The position numbers and the translations under genes were made by a program. Below, piece after piece: positions 27,731-35,651 of a DNA stretch of 64,000 nucleotides. This DNA is from Candidatus Halocynthiibacter alkanivorans. Its GTDB lineage: Bacteria > Pseudomonadota > Alphaproteobacteria > Rhodobacterales > Rhodobacteraceae. Below the pieces are notes generated by a model. It did no database searches. It worked only from the letters and a program-made list of their open reading frames with translations, and was not told the origin of the DNA. Position 1 is the first letter of the stretch, and each line of letters starts with the position of its first letter. The stretch is from the NCBI RefSeq assembly GCF_003333265.1, contig NZ_QOLB01000032.1, positions 59,970 to 123,969 on the forward strand, written 5' to 3'.

Positions 27731-28246
27731 CTGTTGGGACCACGTGCATTCCATTGGCAATAAAACCACCGGGCAACCCACCCTGTTTCGCCCTGCTGTT
27801 CGACTAAGACGGGCGGTTATTGCACTGAGGCTGTAGGTCCGTTCGCGGACTAGGTGCTGGTTCTCATGTAACGACAGAAGCGGCGCCAGCACGCATCGGT
27901 GCTTCAAGCCTCAAACCGGTATTGGCCTTCCAAATGCCGCAGTACACCAGCGCCCCTGAATACAGATTTCGCCCGGGGTCCCAGGGCCTGTTCTGCTGTC
28001 GGTCATTTTTTGGGGGGGCTGACGGCAAATGTGTCGGTCGCCCGCACGTATCACTGTCACTTGTGTTCAGGTGCCGGGTCTCCAAACCGGGCCGACCAGC
28101 GCATACACGTCATGTGACAGGATGGGCCAGTCGGTCCGGCTCGGGAGACCTGTGCCGCCTGGATGACGGGAGCCATCCGAGTGGGCGCGGGGACAGGTTA
28201 GGCGCCGGGATCGGCGAAGCTGCCTTACATCCCGGCTGTCCTCTGT
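27731..28246. other. Intergenic region without a supported gene
   Basis: About 515 bases lie between the palindromic terminator and the 3' end of the minus-strand oxidoreductase. Open frames (for example 27,922-28,263 plus) have no ribosome site and unconvincing composition, rich in Gly, Arg, Ser and Cys. The 8-bp inverted repeat at 28,204-28,236 (GCCGGGAT / ATCCCGGC) may be the 3' hairpin of the minus-strand operon. I see no identifiable gene remnant. Confidence 0.45.
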
Positions 28247-29266
28247 TCAGAGGTCGGCGATGAACACGGTTTTTTGTTCTTCCGCCGAAATTTTGATAGC
28301 TTCCAGCACTTCGATATTATGCACCATTTCGTCCATGGTGAACGGGTAGTCCGAATTGCCCTGCGCTGCATCTATGAACGCCTCAAGGTTCATAGACACA
28401 GAGTCTGCCCAGTCATAGGTTGTCTGCTCAACAGGCTGGCCAGTGCGGGATTTCTGGTAGCGCACTTTGCCACCAGGTGTATCGGGATGGGTGTCGTTCA
28501 GGACCTCGATCCATTCGTCAGTGCCAAATACATGCATCCGGATGAAGTGAGGTGTGTGCAAAACAGCGCTGAGTGTCGCGGTCATACCCGCTTCAAAACC
28601 CAGCTGCGCCGTGACCAGATCGCCAGTTTCCCAGCCCAGAGACCGGCTTGCGGTCATCGCCTGAACGGTTTTCACCCGGCCAAAGAACGAAATGAACAGA
28701 TCGGTCAGATGAATGCCCATGGCGGTCATGCCCGCTGCGGGACAGACTTCCTTGGAGGTGCGCCAGTCGCCGGCCGGAGTGCCAATAAGCTTGTCATGGC
28801 TGAAGGCGGCTTCCGCATGCATGATGGTGCCAAATTCCGGCGCCTTTATCGCGGTTTTCAGCGCCTGCATTGCAGGCTCAAACCGGCGCTCATGCCCGAC
28901 GCCCAGCTGCACACCTGCTGCCTTGCAGGCGGCGACAGAGCGGCGCGCACTGGCGGCGGTCAGCCCCAGTGGTTTTTCGCAAAAGACGTGTTTGCCGGCT
29001 TTGGCGCAGGCGATCACCTGTTCTTCATGCAGCAGATTGGGCGTGGTCAGAACGACCGCTTCCACATCGTCTCTCTGCAGGGCATCTGACAGATCGGTAA
29101 TGACCTCCAGCCCCATCGCGCGGATGTTTGCGTGGTTGCCTTCAAAAGGCTCGACAATGCCGGCGATGCGGATCGTTTCATGGTCTTGCAATCTGGTCGC
29201 AAAGTGTTTTCCCCACCAGCCAAAGCCGGCAATGACAATGCTACAGGGCTCAGGACGCACGCTCAC
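28247..29266 (-). CDS. Gfo/Idh/MocA family oxidoreductase (monooxygenase locus)
   Basis: The 339-residue protein has the Rossmann motif IVIAGFGWWGKHFATRL and the EKP motif FCEKPLGLTA. The second domain opens GVGHERRFEPAMQ and includes MTAMGIHLTDLFISFFG with the family His/Asp. It is clearly different from the operon-1 and 47-kb paralogs. Its start overlaps the flavin reductase gene by four bases, so a reductase and a dehydrogenase are made together, divergent from the flavin monooxygenase. Confidence 0.9.
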   Translation of the reverse strand: MSVRPEPCSIVIAGFGWWGKHFATRLQDHETIRIAGIVEPFEGNHANIRAMGLEVITDLSDALQRDDVEAVVLTTPNLLHEEQVIACAKAGKHVFCEKPLGLTAASARRSVAACKAAGVQLGVGHERRFEPAMQALKTAIKAPEFGTIMHAEAAFSHDKLIGTPAGDWRTSKEVCPAAGMTAMGIHLTDLFISFFGRVKTVQAMTASRSLGWETGDLVTAQLGFEAGMTATLSAVLHTPHFIRMHVFGTDEWIEVLNDTHPDTPGGKVRYQKSRTGQPVEQTTYDWADSVSMNLEAFIDAAQGNSDYPFTMDEMVHNIEVLEAIKISAEEQKTVFIADL

Positions 29267-29775
29267 AGGTTTTCACCGAGCTGAGCAAACTGACCCTGGT
29301 GGAACAGGAGTGGTGCTTTTTCAGACTTACTGATGCGGCGGACCCGGCCGATATAGATCTCGTGATCCCCACCGGAAATACGCTCCACTGTTTCACATTC
29401 CAGCGTTGCAGATGCGGCGGTGAGAACCGGCGCGCCGTCCAGGCCGGGCTGCCAGTCCACACCAGCGAATTTGTCGGTGGAAGGTCTGGAGAAATTCATT
29501 ACAAGATCCTTGGACTCTTCGCACATGATGTTGATAACGAAGGATGAATGTTCGCGGAATGCGCCGAGACTTGGTGCCTTCAGCGCCAAAGACCAAAGAA
29601 TAAGCGGTGGGTCGAGTGACACGGAGGTGAAGGAGTTCGCGGCCAGTCCGACCGGCGCTCCATTGTCGCCGAGGGTGGTCACCACGGTCACACCGGTGGC
29701 ATATTTCCCAAGGACATCCCGAAGCGCCAGAGGGTCGATTTCGGTTTGCGTTATATCTGTAGCAATGGCGTTCAT
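29263..29775 (-). CDS. Flavin reductase (HpaC/NtaB-like), partner of a two-component monooxygenase
   Basis: The 170-residue flavin reductase-like FMN-binding protein shows LGKYATGVTVVTT, GLAANSFTSVSLDPPLILW (FMN phosphate and isoalloxazine contacts), FVINIM and the C-terminal GGDHEIYIGRVRRI. It would reduce FMN with NAD(P)H and pass it to a separate oxygenase. The luciferase-like oxygenase gene starts 216 bases away on the opposite strand, which is the expected partner. It is coupled to the Gfo oxidoreductase gene downstream. Confidence 0.9.
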   Translation of the reverse strand: MNAIATDITQTEIDPLALRDVLGKYATGVTVVTTLGDNGAPVGLAANSFTSVSLDPPLILWSLALKAPSLGAFREHSSFVINIMCEESKDLVMNFSRPSTDKFAGVDWQPGLDGAPVLTAASATLECETVERISGGDHEIYIGRVRRISKSEKAPLLFHQGQFAQLGENL

Positions 29776-29828
29776 TTTGCGATCCCTTATGTCGGTTTCA
29801 TCCCACTTATCCCGGAATTCCCTCAGAT

Positions 29829-29845
29829 GAACAAACTATGAGTTC
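29829..29845. promoter_or_regulatory. GAAC-N9-GTTC dyad, candidate regulator site A
   Basis: GAACAAACTATGAGTTC lies between the divergent flavin reductase and luciferase-like genes. An almost identical dyad occurs inverted at 35,814-35,830, with about 20 further matching bases on one side. LysR-type regulators bind dyads with similar spacing; the LysR gene at 34,454 is a candidate. Confidence 0.45.
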
Positions 29846-29991
29846 TTATGCCGGCATTCAGAAATCCTGATATGCGCGCGCCCGTCAGGCTATCTGAAAA
29901 TCTGATAACAGGCATGAGAAACCACCATTATCGCTGCTTTGAGCACTCGGGCATAATCGTCGCAACCGCTGTGACATATCCGGAGAAACAG

Positions 29992-31089
29992 ATGCAACTG
30001 TCGTTTTTTACAATGCCGATTCACCCTTTGGGAAAACCCGTGTCCCAAAGTCTGCGCGAGGATCGTGAAGCCTTTATACTGGCTGATGAATTGGGGTTTG
30101 TAGAAGGCTATTGCGGCGAACATACCACCGATCAGGCTGAGATCATCACCTCGACGGTGGCTTTCCTTGCCAGCCTCGCCTACGAGACCAAGAACATCCG
30201 TCTGGGCACCGGCACCGTGAATATGCCGAATTCGCACCCGGCGCGGGTTGCAGCCGAAGTCGCTATGCTGGACCATATGCTGGAGGGACGTTTTAACTTC
30301 GGCATATCACCTGGCGGGCTGATGTCGGATGCTGAGGTTTTTGGCAATCTTGACCGCGACCGCAACGCCATGTTCATCGAATGCATTAACATGGTGCTGA
30401 AGATCTGGGAGGGTGAGCCCCCCTACAATCTGACCGGCGACTATTATAATATTACCACTGAGAAAACGATGATGCCGGAGATCGGGCAGGGGGCGATTAT
30501 GAAGCCCTTCCAGGCGCCGCACCCGCCCATCGTTGGCACCGTTGTTGCCCCCTTCTCCAAAGGCGTAACGGCGATGGCCGCCCGTGGCTGGGAACCCATT
30601 TCAGCGAATTTCCTGCTGCCCAAATGGGTCGCAACCCATTGGCCGAACTATGCAGAGGGCTGTGCACAGGGGGGGCGCGAAGCCAAGTTTGAAAACTGGA
30701 GTGTGGCAAAAAATATCTGTGTCGCCGATGACATGGCCACTGCCAAAAGTTATGCCCGCGATCCCGACAGTCCCTACGTGCTGTATTATTCGCAACTGCT
30801 GACCAAGCTGCGCGCCGGTGGCCGTCTGAACCTGTTCAAAGAAGACCAGAATATGAGCGATGATGATGTCACGCTCGACTATGTGATGGACCGGCTGGTC
30901 ATCTTTGGTGACGCTTCCAGTGTCGCAGATCAGGTCATCGCGTTTCAGGAGCAGACCGGACCGTTTGGCAAGCTGGTCTACGCCGGGCATGACTGGACAG
31001 ACTATGATCTCGGACGGCGTTCGATGATCCTTATGGCGGAACAGGTGCTGCCCAAAATCAACGCAGCATTAGGAGCAGGTGAACAATGA
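29992..31089 (+). CDS. Luciferase-like (LLM) flavin-dependent monooxygenase
   Basis: The start MQLSFFTMPIHPLGKP follows a CCGGAGAAA ribosome site; an earlier in-frame ATG at 29,848 is not family-like. The 365-residue TIM barrel shows LADELGFVEGYCGEHTTD, IRLGTGTVNMPNSHPARVA and LDHMLEGRFNFGISPGG, the hallmark blocks of group C two-component flavin monooxygenases. It uses reduced FMN and O2 to hydroxylate or cleave a small organic substrate; related enzymes act on limonene, alkanals and amine chelators. The downstream lactone hydrolase hints at ring opening of a cyclic ketone or lactone. The substrate is unknown. Confidence 0.9.
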   Translation: MQLSFFTMPIHPLGKPVSQSLREDREAFILADELGFVEGYCGEHTTDQAEIITSTVAFLASLAYETKNIRLGTGTVNMPNSHPARVAAEVAMLDHMLEGRFNFGISPGGLMSDAEVFGNLDRDRNAMFIECINMVLKIWEGEPPYNLTGDYYNITTEKTMMPEIGQGAIMKPFQAPHPPIVGTVVAPFSKGVTAMAARGWEPISANFLLPKWVATHWPNYAEGCAQGGREAKFENWSVAKNICVADDMATAKSYARDPDSPYVLYYSQLLTKLRAGGRLNLFKEDQNMSDDDVTLDYVMDRLVIFGDASSVADQVIAFQEQTGPFGKLVYAGHDWTDYDLGRRSMILMAEQVLPKINAALGAGEQ

Positions 31090-31898
31090 ATAACTTGAAT
31101 ACCGGTGAGGTCACCGCCCCGGACGGGGTGCGTATTTCTTATCATGTCGAGGGGCCTGAGGGCGCGCCCTGGATCGTGCTGTCTAACTCTCTGGCGACCG
31201 ACCGGCGGGTCTGGGATCCTCAGATCAGCGCTTTGACCGCCTGTCGGCGGGTGCTCCGGTATGACGGGCGCGGCCATGGCGCAAGTGATCCGGGAACTGC
31301 ACCCTACACGTTCGAACAACTGGCAGGCGATGTCATCGCCCTGATGGACCATCTTGATATCGAAACTGCTGATTTCATGGGTATATCTCTCGGCGGAATG
31401 ACCGGGCTGAAACTGGCTTTGAGCCGTCCCGGCCGGATCGGCCGTCTGGTTTGTTGTGATGCACGCGCTGTGGCGCCTGAGGCCTATAAAGCCATGTGGG
31501 ACGGCAATATCGCCGTGTTACAGAAGGGTGGTATTGCGGCGCTGGTCGAACCCACTCTCGGGCGCTGGTTCACCGCCGACTTTGTTGCGGACCCGGCCAA
31601 TGCAGCGCAATTGACCACGGTGCGCGCGATGATCAATGCCACTGCAGGTGTTGGCTATGAAGGGGTGGCCAGATGCCTGCAAACTCTGGATATGCTCAAA
31701 GACCTGCCCACAATTTCCTGTCCGGTACTCTATGTCACCGGCGAGTTCGATCCGGCGGCACCTGTTGACGCGATGCAGGCCATGGCAGAGGCCACGCCCG
31801 GCGCGGAGTTCATAATGATCGAGGGTGCGGCGCATCTCTCAAACCTTGAACAACCCGCGCGGTTTAGCGCTGCTATCAAGGGCTTCCTTATCCTCTGA
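31086..31898 (+). CDS. Alpha/beta hydrolase, 3-oxoadipate enol-lactonase-like
   Basis: This 270-residue hydrolase overlaps the monooxygenase stop by four bases. The oxyanion region (LSNSLATDRRVWDPQ), nucleophile elbow GISLGGM (Ser), acid in YVTGEFDPAAP and base in EGAAHLSNLE form the complete triad in the PcaD-like arrangement. PcaD opens a five-membered enol-lactone. Here it likely hydrolyses the product of the coupled monooxygenase; calling it a true PcaD would be an over-reach because no protocatechuate genes are present. Confidence 0.88.
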   Translation: MNNLNTGEVTAPDGVRISYHVEGPEGAPWIVLSNSLATDRRVWDPQISALTACRRVLRYDGRGHGASDPGTAPYTFEQLAGDVIALMDHLDIETADFMGISLGGMTGLKLALSRPGRIGRLVCCDARAVAPEAYKAMWDGNIAVLQKGGIAALVEPTLGRWFTADFVADPANAAQLTTVRAMINATAGVGYEGVARCLQTLDMLKDLPTISCPVLYVTGEFDPAAPVDAMQAMAEATPGAEFIMIEGAAHLSNLEQPARFSAAIKGFLIL

Positions 31899-32006
31899 GA
31901 CATACCGCCAGCGGCGCGCGCAAGACCGGGCGCCGCAGGACTTGTTTATCAATACCGGTCGCCAGGAATGTTGATATTCCCCGGCCGCTCCAAAAAGGAC
32001 AGAACA

Positions 32007-32486
32007 ATGGGTGCCATCAAAGAAAAACCGATCTGGAAATTCAGCGTCAACGGCGGCCAGCAAACCTCCACCCGCTCCACCGCGACAGCGCGCGGTAAAA
32101 CGGTGATCATTGATGAGCCGGTGATGCGCGGTGGCACCGATCAGGGGGCGATGCCGGTGGAATACCTGTTCATGGGCCTGTTGGGCTGTACCCAGGTAAT
32201 TTCCAACAAGCTGGCCGAGAAATATGGGGTCAAATTCACCGAAATGGATATCGATATCTCCGTCACCATGGACAGCCATGGTACACGGTTGATTTCCCCG
32301 GTCGCCATTCCGTTTCCGGAGGTGATCCTGGATATTACCGTGACCTATGAAGGCTCGAGGGAAGGCGCTGTGCAGGTGACCGAGGATCTGAAACATCACT
32401 GTGCCGTCTCAAAAATGCTGCAGGAATCAGGTACTCGTGTGATCGAGAACTGGGTGCTGAATGGTGAAAAAATCCAAACGACCTGA
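32007..32486 (+). CDS. OsmC family protein
   Basis: The start MGAIKEKPIWKFSVNGG follows an AAAGGAC ribosome site. The 159-residue protein has the two conserved redox cysteines of OsmC/Ohr proteins, in GLLGCTQV and KHHCAVSK, and a PVEYLFMGLLG helix start. OsmC/Ohr enzymes reduce organic hydroperoxides. In this position, 108 bases after the hydrolase, it may protect against peroxides leaking from the flavin monooxygenase, or act on a pathway intermediate. The stop is followed by a large hairpin. Confidence 0.85.
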   Translation: MGAIKEKPIWKFSVNGGQQTSTRSTATARGKTVIIDEPVMRGGTDQGAMPVEYLFMGLLGCTQVISNKLAEKYGVKFTEMDIDISVTMDSHGTRLISPVAIPFPEVILDITVTYEGSREGAVQVTEDLKHHCAVSKMLQESGTRVIENWVLNGEKIQTT

Positions 32487-32548
32487 TCACAACGCTCAAC
32501 GGAATGCCCCGGCCTGGCGCTGTGGGCGTCAATATTATCATCGATATG

Positions 32549-32592
32549 GTCCGCGCCCGGGTCGCCGCAAGCGGTTTGACCCGGGCGCGGAC
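32549..32592 (+). terminator. Long nested hairpin after osmC
   Basis: GTCCGCGCCCGGGTC and its 15-bp perfect complement enclose a 14-base loop that contains its own CCGC-AA-GCGG stem. No T run follows. It lies 63 bases after the OsmC stop and 24 bases before the BKACE start, so it may also reduce readthrough into that gene or block its upstream leader. Confidence 0.65.
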
Positions 32593-32615
32593 GCGCTGTT
32601 TACCCTGGAGCCATA

Positions 32616-33428
32616 ATGTCAATTTCTGCCTTGCCTCAGATCCTGGTGGCACCGAACGGTGCCAGACGCACACAAAAAGACCACCCTGCATTGCCGGTTC
32701 ACATCGACGAAATCGTCAGAGACGCGATTGCCTGTCAGCGCGCCGGAGCCGGTGGCATGCATGCGCATGTGCGCGATGCGCAGGGGGCGCATGTGCTGGA
32801 TGCGGGCCTGTATCGCGAACTGCTTGTCGAACTCGCACGCAAGACCCCGGGGTTTGTGGCGCAGATCACCACCGAAGCTGTCGGCCGTTATACGCCTTTG
32901 CAGCAGCGCCAGCTGGTGCGGGATGTGATGCCGGGTTTTGTGTCCATTGCGTTGCGGGAAATGGTGGCCGGTGAGCCGGAGCAGGAGCTGAAGCGCTTTT
33001 ACAATTGGGCGCATGAGGCCGGGATCGGTGTCCAGCATATCCTTTATGCCCCCGAAGAAGTGCTGCAGCTGGCCACATTGGTGCGCGAGCAGGTGATTCC
33101 GGAAACTGACCTGGAAGTGCTTTTTGTGCTGGGCCGATACACGGAAAACCAGCAGAGTTCTGTCGGCGATCTTACCCCTTTTGTTGCCCGCAGGGCCAAT
33201 AAACTGAGCGGGGCACAATGGGCGGTCTGCGCCTTCGGGCAGCAGGAAACCGTCTGTCTGGCAGAGGCGATCCGGCTGGGAGGGAAAGCGCGGATTGGAT
33301 TTGAAAATAACCTGTTAAATCAGGACGGTTCAGTCGCCGTTGACAACGCTGCGCGGGTCCGGGAGCTGATTTCCGAAACCGGTCCTGAGACGCGCGCCGC
33401 AGGAAAAGTGGCGGCACGCGGCGCGTGA
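32616..33428 (+). CDS. BKACE / 3-keto-5-aminohexanoate cleavage-type enzyme (DUF849)
   Basis: The 270-residue protein matches the beta-keto acid cleavage enzyme family: LVAPNGARRTQKDHPALP at the start, AGAGGMHAHVRDAQG with the zinc-binding His-x-His, and a late GFENNLLNQDGSVAVDNAARV. These TIM-barrel enzymes condense a beta-keto acid with acetyl-CoA, releasing acetoacetate and a new acyl-CoA. In this gene order it could process the chain left after oxygenation and lactone opening. The start is an ATG with a weak TGGAG site. A permease gene follows after 55 bases. Confidence 0.88.
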   Translation: MSISALPQILVAPNGARRTQKDHPALPVHIDEIVRDAIACQRAGAGGMHAHVRDAQGAHVLDAGLYRELLVELARKTPGFVAQITTEAVGRYTPLQQRQLVRDVMPGFVSIALREMVAGEPEQELKRFYNWAHEAGIGVQHILYAPEEVLQLATLVREQVIPETDLEVLFVLGRYTENQQSSVGDLTPFVARRANKLSGAQWAVCAFGQQETVCLAEAIRLGGKARIGFENNLLNQDGSVAVDNAARVRELISETGPETRAAGKVAARGA

Positions 33429-33483
33429 AGTCCTATCCGGACCGTTTCAGTGCGGTGACAGAATTCGCAGGAGTGTTTGAATA

Positions 33484-34368
33484 ATGGAGATGCTGAATGT
33501 CCTCGGGCCTGTGGTCCTGATCACGCTTATTGGGTTTTTAATGGGGCGTTCAAAAATCGACCTGCATGCTGGCACGCTCAGTACAACGGTCATACTGGTG
33601 GCGACACCGGCGCTGATTTTCTCAACATTGACCTCAATTGGCGTCAGTATCGAGATGTTGCTGAATATGGCGGCATCGGCGTTTCTGAGTGTGACAATTG
33701 CCGCGGTACTTGGGTTAATTGTGGTGAAAGTGAGCGGGTTTTCCCTGCGCACTTACCTGCCCAGCCTGATGTTTCCGAATTCCGGGAACATGGGGCTGCC
33801 GCTGGTGCTGCTGGCTTTTGGCGAGGAGGGGCTCCGGCTGGGGGTGTCGTATTTCTTTGTCATTGCGCTGCTGCAGCACTCGGTCGGGTTTTCGATCGCA
33901 TCGGGCAGCTACCGGATTGTATATCTTCTGAAGCAACCGCTTATCTATGCTGTCGCTGGCGTGGTTCTGGTGGTTTCAACCGGAATTGAAGTCCCGGAAG
34001 TCATCCTGACAACCACGGATATTCTCGGCGGAATGATGATCCCGGCGATGTTGATTATGCTGGGCAATTCGCTCGCCGGATTGTCGATCGCTGATTTCAG
34101 GCCCGCGATCATTATCGCCTGCGCGCGGCTGGTGATCGGTGTGCTGAGCGCGCTGATTATCATTCGCCTGTTGTCATTAGAGGGCCCTGTCGCCGGGACG
34201 GTTTTTGTGATGGCGACGATGCCCACAGCCATCGTGACCTATGTCTTTGCGCAGAGGTACCGTCCTGACCCGGGCAAAATTGCCGGCGCCGTCGTGGCCT
34301 CGACGTTGCTCACTTTTCTCTGTTTGCCCGTACTGCTCTGGGGGGCGGGCCAACTGGCAATTCTGTGA
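33484..34368 (+). CDS. AEC family permease (auxin efflux carrier-type)
   Basis: The 294-residue protein has about ten hydrophobic segments, two five-helix halves, and FPNSGNMGLPLVLLAFG, the conserved broken-helix motif of AEC carriers. A second copy of the pattern appears as TMPTAIVTYVFAQRY. Members carry malonate, malate or other small organic anions in or out. In this cluster it may move the pathway substrate or product. It closes the run of plus-strand genes before the LysR regulator. Confidence 0.88.
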   Translation: MEMLNVLGPVVLITLIGFLMGRSKIDLHAGTLSTTVILVATPALIFSTLTSIGVSIEMLLNMAASAFLSVTIAAVLGLIVVKVSGFSLRTYLPSLMFPNSGNMGLPLVLLAFGEEGLRLGVSYFFVIALLQHSVGFSIASGSYRIVYLLKQPLIYAVAGVVLVVSTGIEVPEVILTTTDILGGMMIPAMLIMLGNSLAGLSIADFRPAIIIACARLVIGVLSALIIIRLLSLEGPVAGTVFVMATMPTAIVTYVFAQRYRPDPGKIAGAVVASTLLTFLCLPVLLWGAGQLAIL

Positions 34369-34453
34369 GAACGACTTGTTTTAATTCAAAAATAAGCTAG
34401 CCTTTGCCGCAAATGATACATCTGATACCCCCAATAAGGCGACATCCTACAGT

Positions 34454-35383
34454 ATGAAGAATGTTAAGATTCAACATTTGCGCTTCTTTGTCGCTGTTTA
34501 TGAAGAGCATTCCATCACCGCAGCGGCCAACCGGGTGAACGCGACTCAGTCGGGCGTCAGCATGCAAATCCGCGACCTGGAAGCGACTTTGGGGCTGAAA
34601 CTGTTTGAGCGGGCCTCCACCGGGGTGTCCCCGACCAAAGCCGGGGACCGGATTTACTGGCGGGCGACCCGTATTCTCCTGGAAGTTGATCAATTGCAAA
34701 AGGATGTGGAAACACATTCCGGAGAGCTTTATGGCAGCGTGCGCGCCGGTATTATGCCCACTTTTGCCAGATCGGTGCTCGCTCCGGCCCTGATGCGCTT
34801 TTCCGATCAAAATCCCTTTGTTGATGTCAGGATTGTCGAAGGCTACAGCATGGCGCTTACAGAAATGGTGGCGAATGGCGAGCTTGATTTTGCCGTGGTC
34901 CCGGGTGGCGATCTTCCTGCCGGCGTCCGTTCTTCACATGTTGAGACGGATATTGAAGTGCTGATAAGGCGGCTTGGAAAGGGCCAGGCCTCCGCCGCTC
35001 AGTTTAGTCTGGCCACCGCGCCGCCACTCAAGATTATGCTCCCCGGACCGGGCAATGCCCGCCGGGCCAGGATAGATCAGTATCTCAGTAATTTTTGCGC
35101 GTCTGCCCATTCGGTTATGGAGCTGGACAGTATGATGACGACTTTGGATATGCTTGACCGCGGCGAGTGGTGTTCGGTGCTGCCAGGTTGCCTGTGCCTG
35201 TCGAAACTGGACGATCCAAAGATGAGCCTGTCGCCGATTCTCGATCCGCTTCTGACGGTAGACTATCTGTTGATTGAGCCGGCGACAAAAGCGCCGCCAA
35301 AAGTTGCTCAGATTTTTGCCGACGAGCTGTGTGACGAAATCCGTCGCAGTTGCCAGCAGTGCAGGGACCATTTTTTCCGGTGA
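34454..35383 (+). CDS. LysR-family transcriptional regulator
   Basis: The 309-residue regulator starts with KIQHLRFFVAVYEEHSITAAANRVNATQSGVSMQIRDLE, a standard LysR winged helix. The effector domain follows (about 90-300), with VRAGIMPTFARSVLAPALM. The last 15 residues (EIRRSCQQCRDHFFR) are encoded by the start of the second long repeat; the first repeat retains just this 3' end. It sits between the monooxygenase region and the DctP-TTT operon, and could control either. Confidence 0.92.
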   Translation: MKNVKIQHLRFFVAVYEEHSITAAANRVNATQSGVSMQIRDLEATLGLKLFERASTGVSPTKAGDRIYWRATRILLEVDQLQKDVETHSGELYGSVRAGIMPTFARSVLAPALMRFSDQNPFVDVRIVEGYSMALTEMVANGELDFAVVPGGDLPAGVRSSHVETDIEVLIRRLGKGQASAAQFSLATAPPLKIMLPGPGNARRARIDQYLSNFCASAHSVMELDSMMTTLDMLDRGEWCSVLPGCLCLSKLDDPKMSLSPILDPLLTVDYLLIEPATKAPPKVAQIFADELCDEIRRSCQQCRDHFFR

Positions 35384-35408
35384 AATCACGAATTATCGAG
35401 GCTTTTAA

Positions 35409-35420
35409 TTGGTCAACCAA
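35409..35420. promoter_or_regulatory. GntR-type operator, distal site of repeat copy 2
   Basis: TTGGTCAACCAA, extended by flanks to TAATTGGTCAACCAATTA, is the best-preserved operator in the window. It lies 26 bases after the LysR stop. Confidence 0.68.
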
Positions 35421-35470
35421 TTAGACTGCACTCGACCGGTCGGTAATTTCTGATCCCCCATATTTAATAG

Positions 35471-35480
35471 TTGTATACAA
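35471..35480. promoter_or_regulatory. GntR-type palindrome, middle site of repeat copy 2
   Basis: TTGTATACAA, perfect 10-bp palindrome, identical to the site at 22,654. The centre lies 61 bases from the distal and 65 bases from the proximal site. Confidence 0.6.
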
Positions 35481-35534
35481 AGACAGCTCTTTTGCTTAAC
35501 ATTTTTATTGGATATTGGTTTAGATCCAGCCCGA

Positions 35535-35546
35535 TTGGTCAACCAA
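35535..35546. promoter_or_regulatory. GntR-type operator, proximal site of repeat copy 2
   Basis: TTGGTCAACCAA, as in copy 1. It lies 20 bases upstream of the 26-codon ORF. Confidence 0.68.
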
Positions 35547-35565
35547 TGAACTAAAGGATGTCGGA

Positions 35566-35646
35566 ATGAAGCATTTGACTGCGGCGCAGGCCGGGACGGA
35601 GATGCGCCCACAGCGTCTCCTGGCATCTCGGTGGCAGAGGCAATGA
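35566..35646 (+). CDS. Small ORF (26 aa) in repeat copy 2
   Basis: An AAAGGA ribosome-like site lies ten bases before the ATG of a 26-residue frame that begins MKHLTAAQAGTEMRPQ and ends RWQRQ, homologous to 22,749-22,829. Length is kept without indels. Possible leader peptide or 5' stub of a lost gene. Confidence 0.35.
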   Translation: MKHLTAAQAGTEMRPQRLLASRWQRQ

Positions 35647-35651
35647 ACACA

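Larger units (their letters stand above)
35336..35651 (+). repeat. Long imperfect direct repeat, copy 2
   Basis: This 316-bp block matches 22,517-22,834. It starts inside the LysR coding end and includes three GntR-type palindromes at 35,409, 35,471 and 35,535 and the 26-codon ORF at 35,566. Because the LysR gene is complete only here, this copy is probably the parent and 22,517 the derived copy. Downstream, it abuts a truncated minus-strand frame. Confidence 0.92.

Noticed and set aside
31086..33428. Complete protocatechuate (beta-ketoadipate) pathway
   Set aside because: Only an enol-lactonase-like hydrolase and a distant CMD protein are present. No protocatechuate dioxygenase, cycloisomerase or CoA-transferase is seen.
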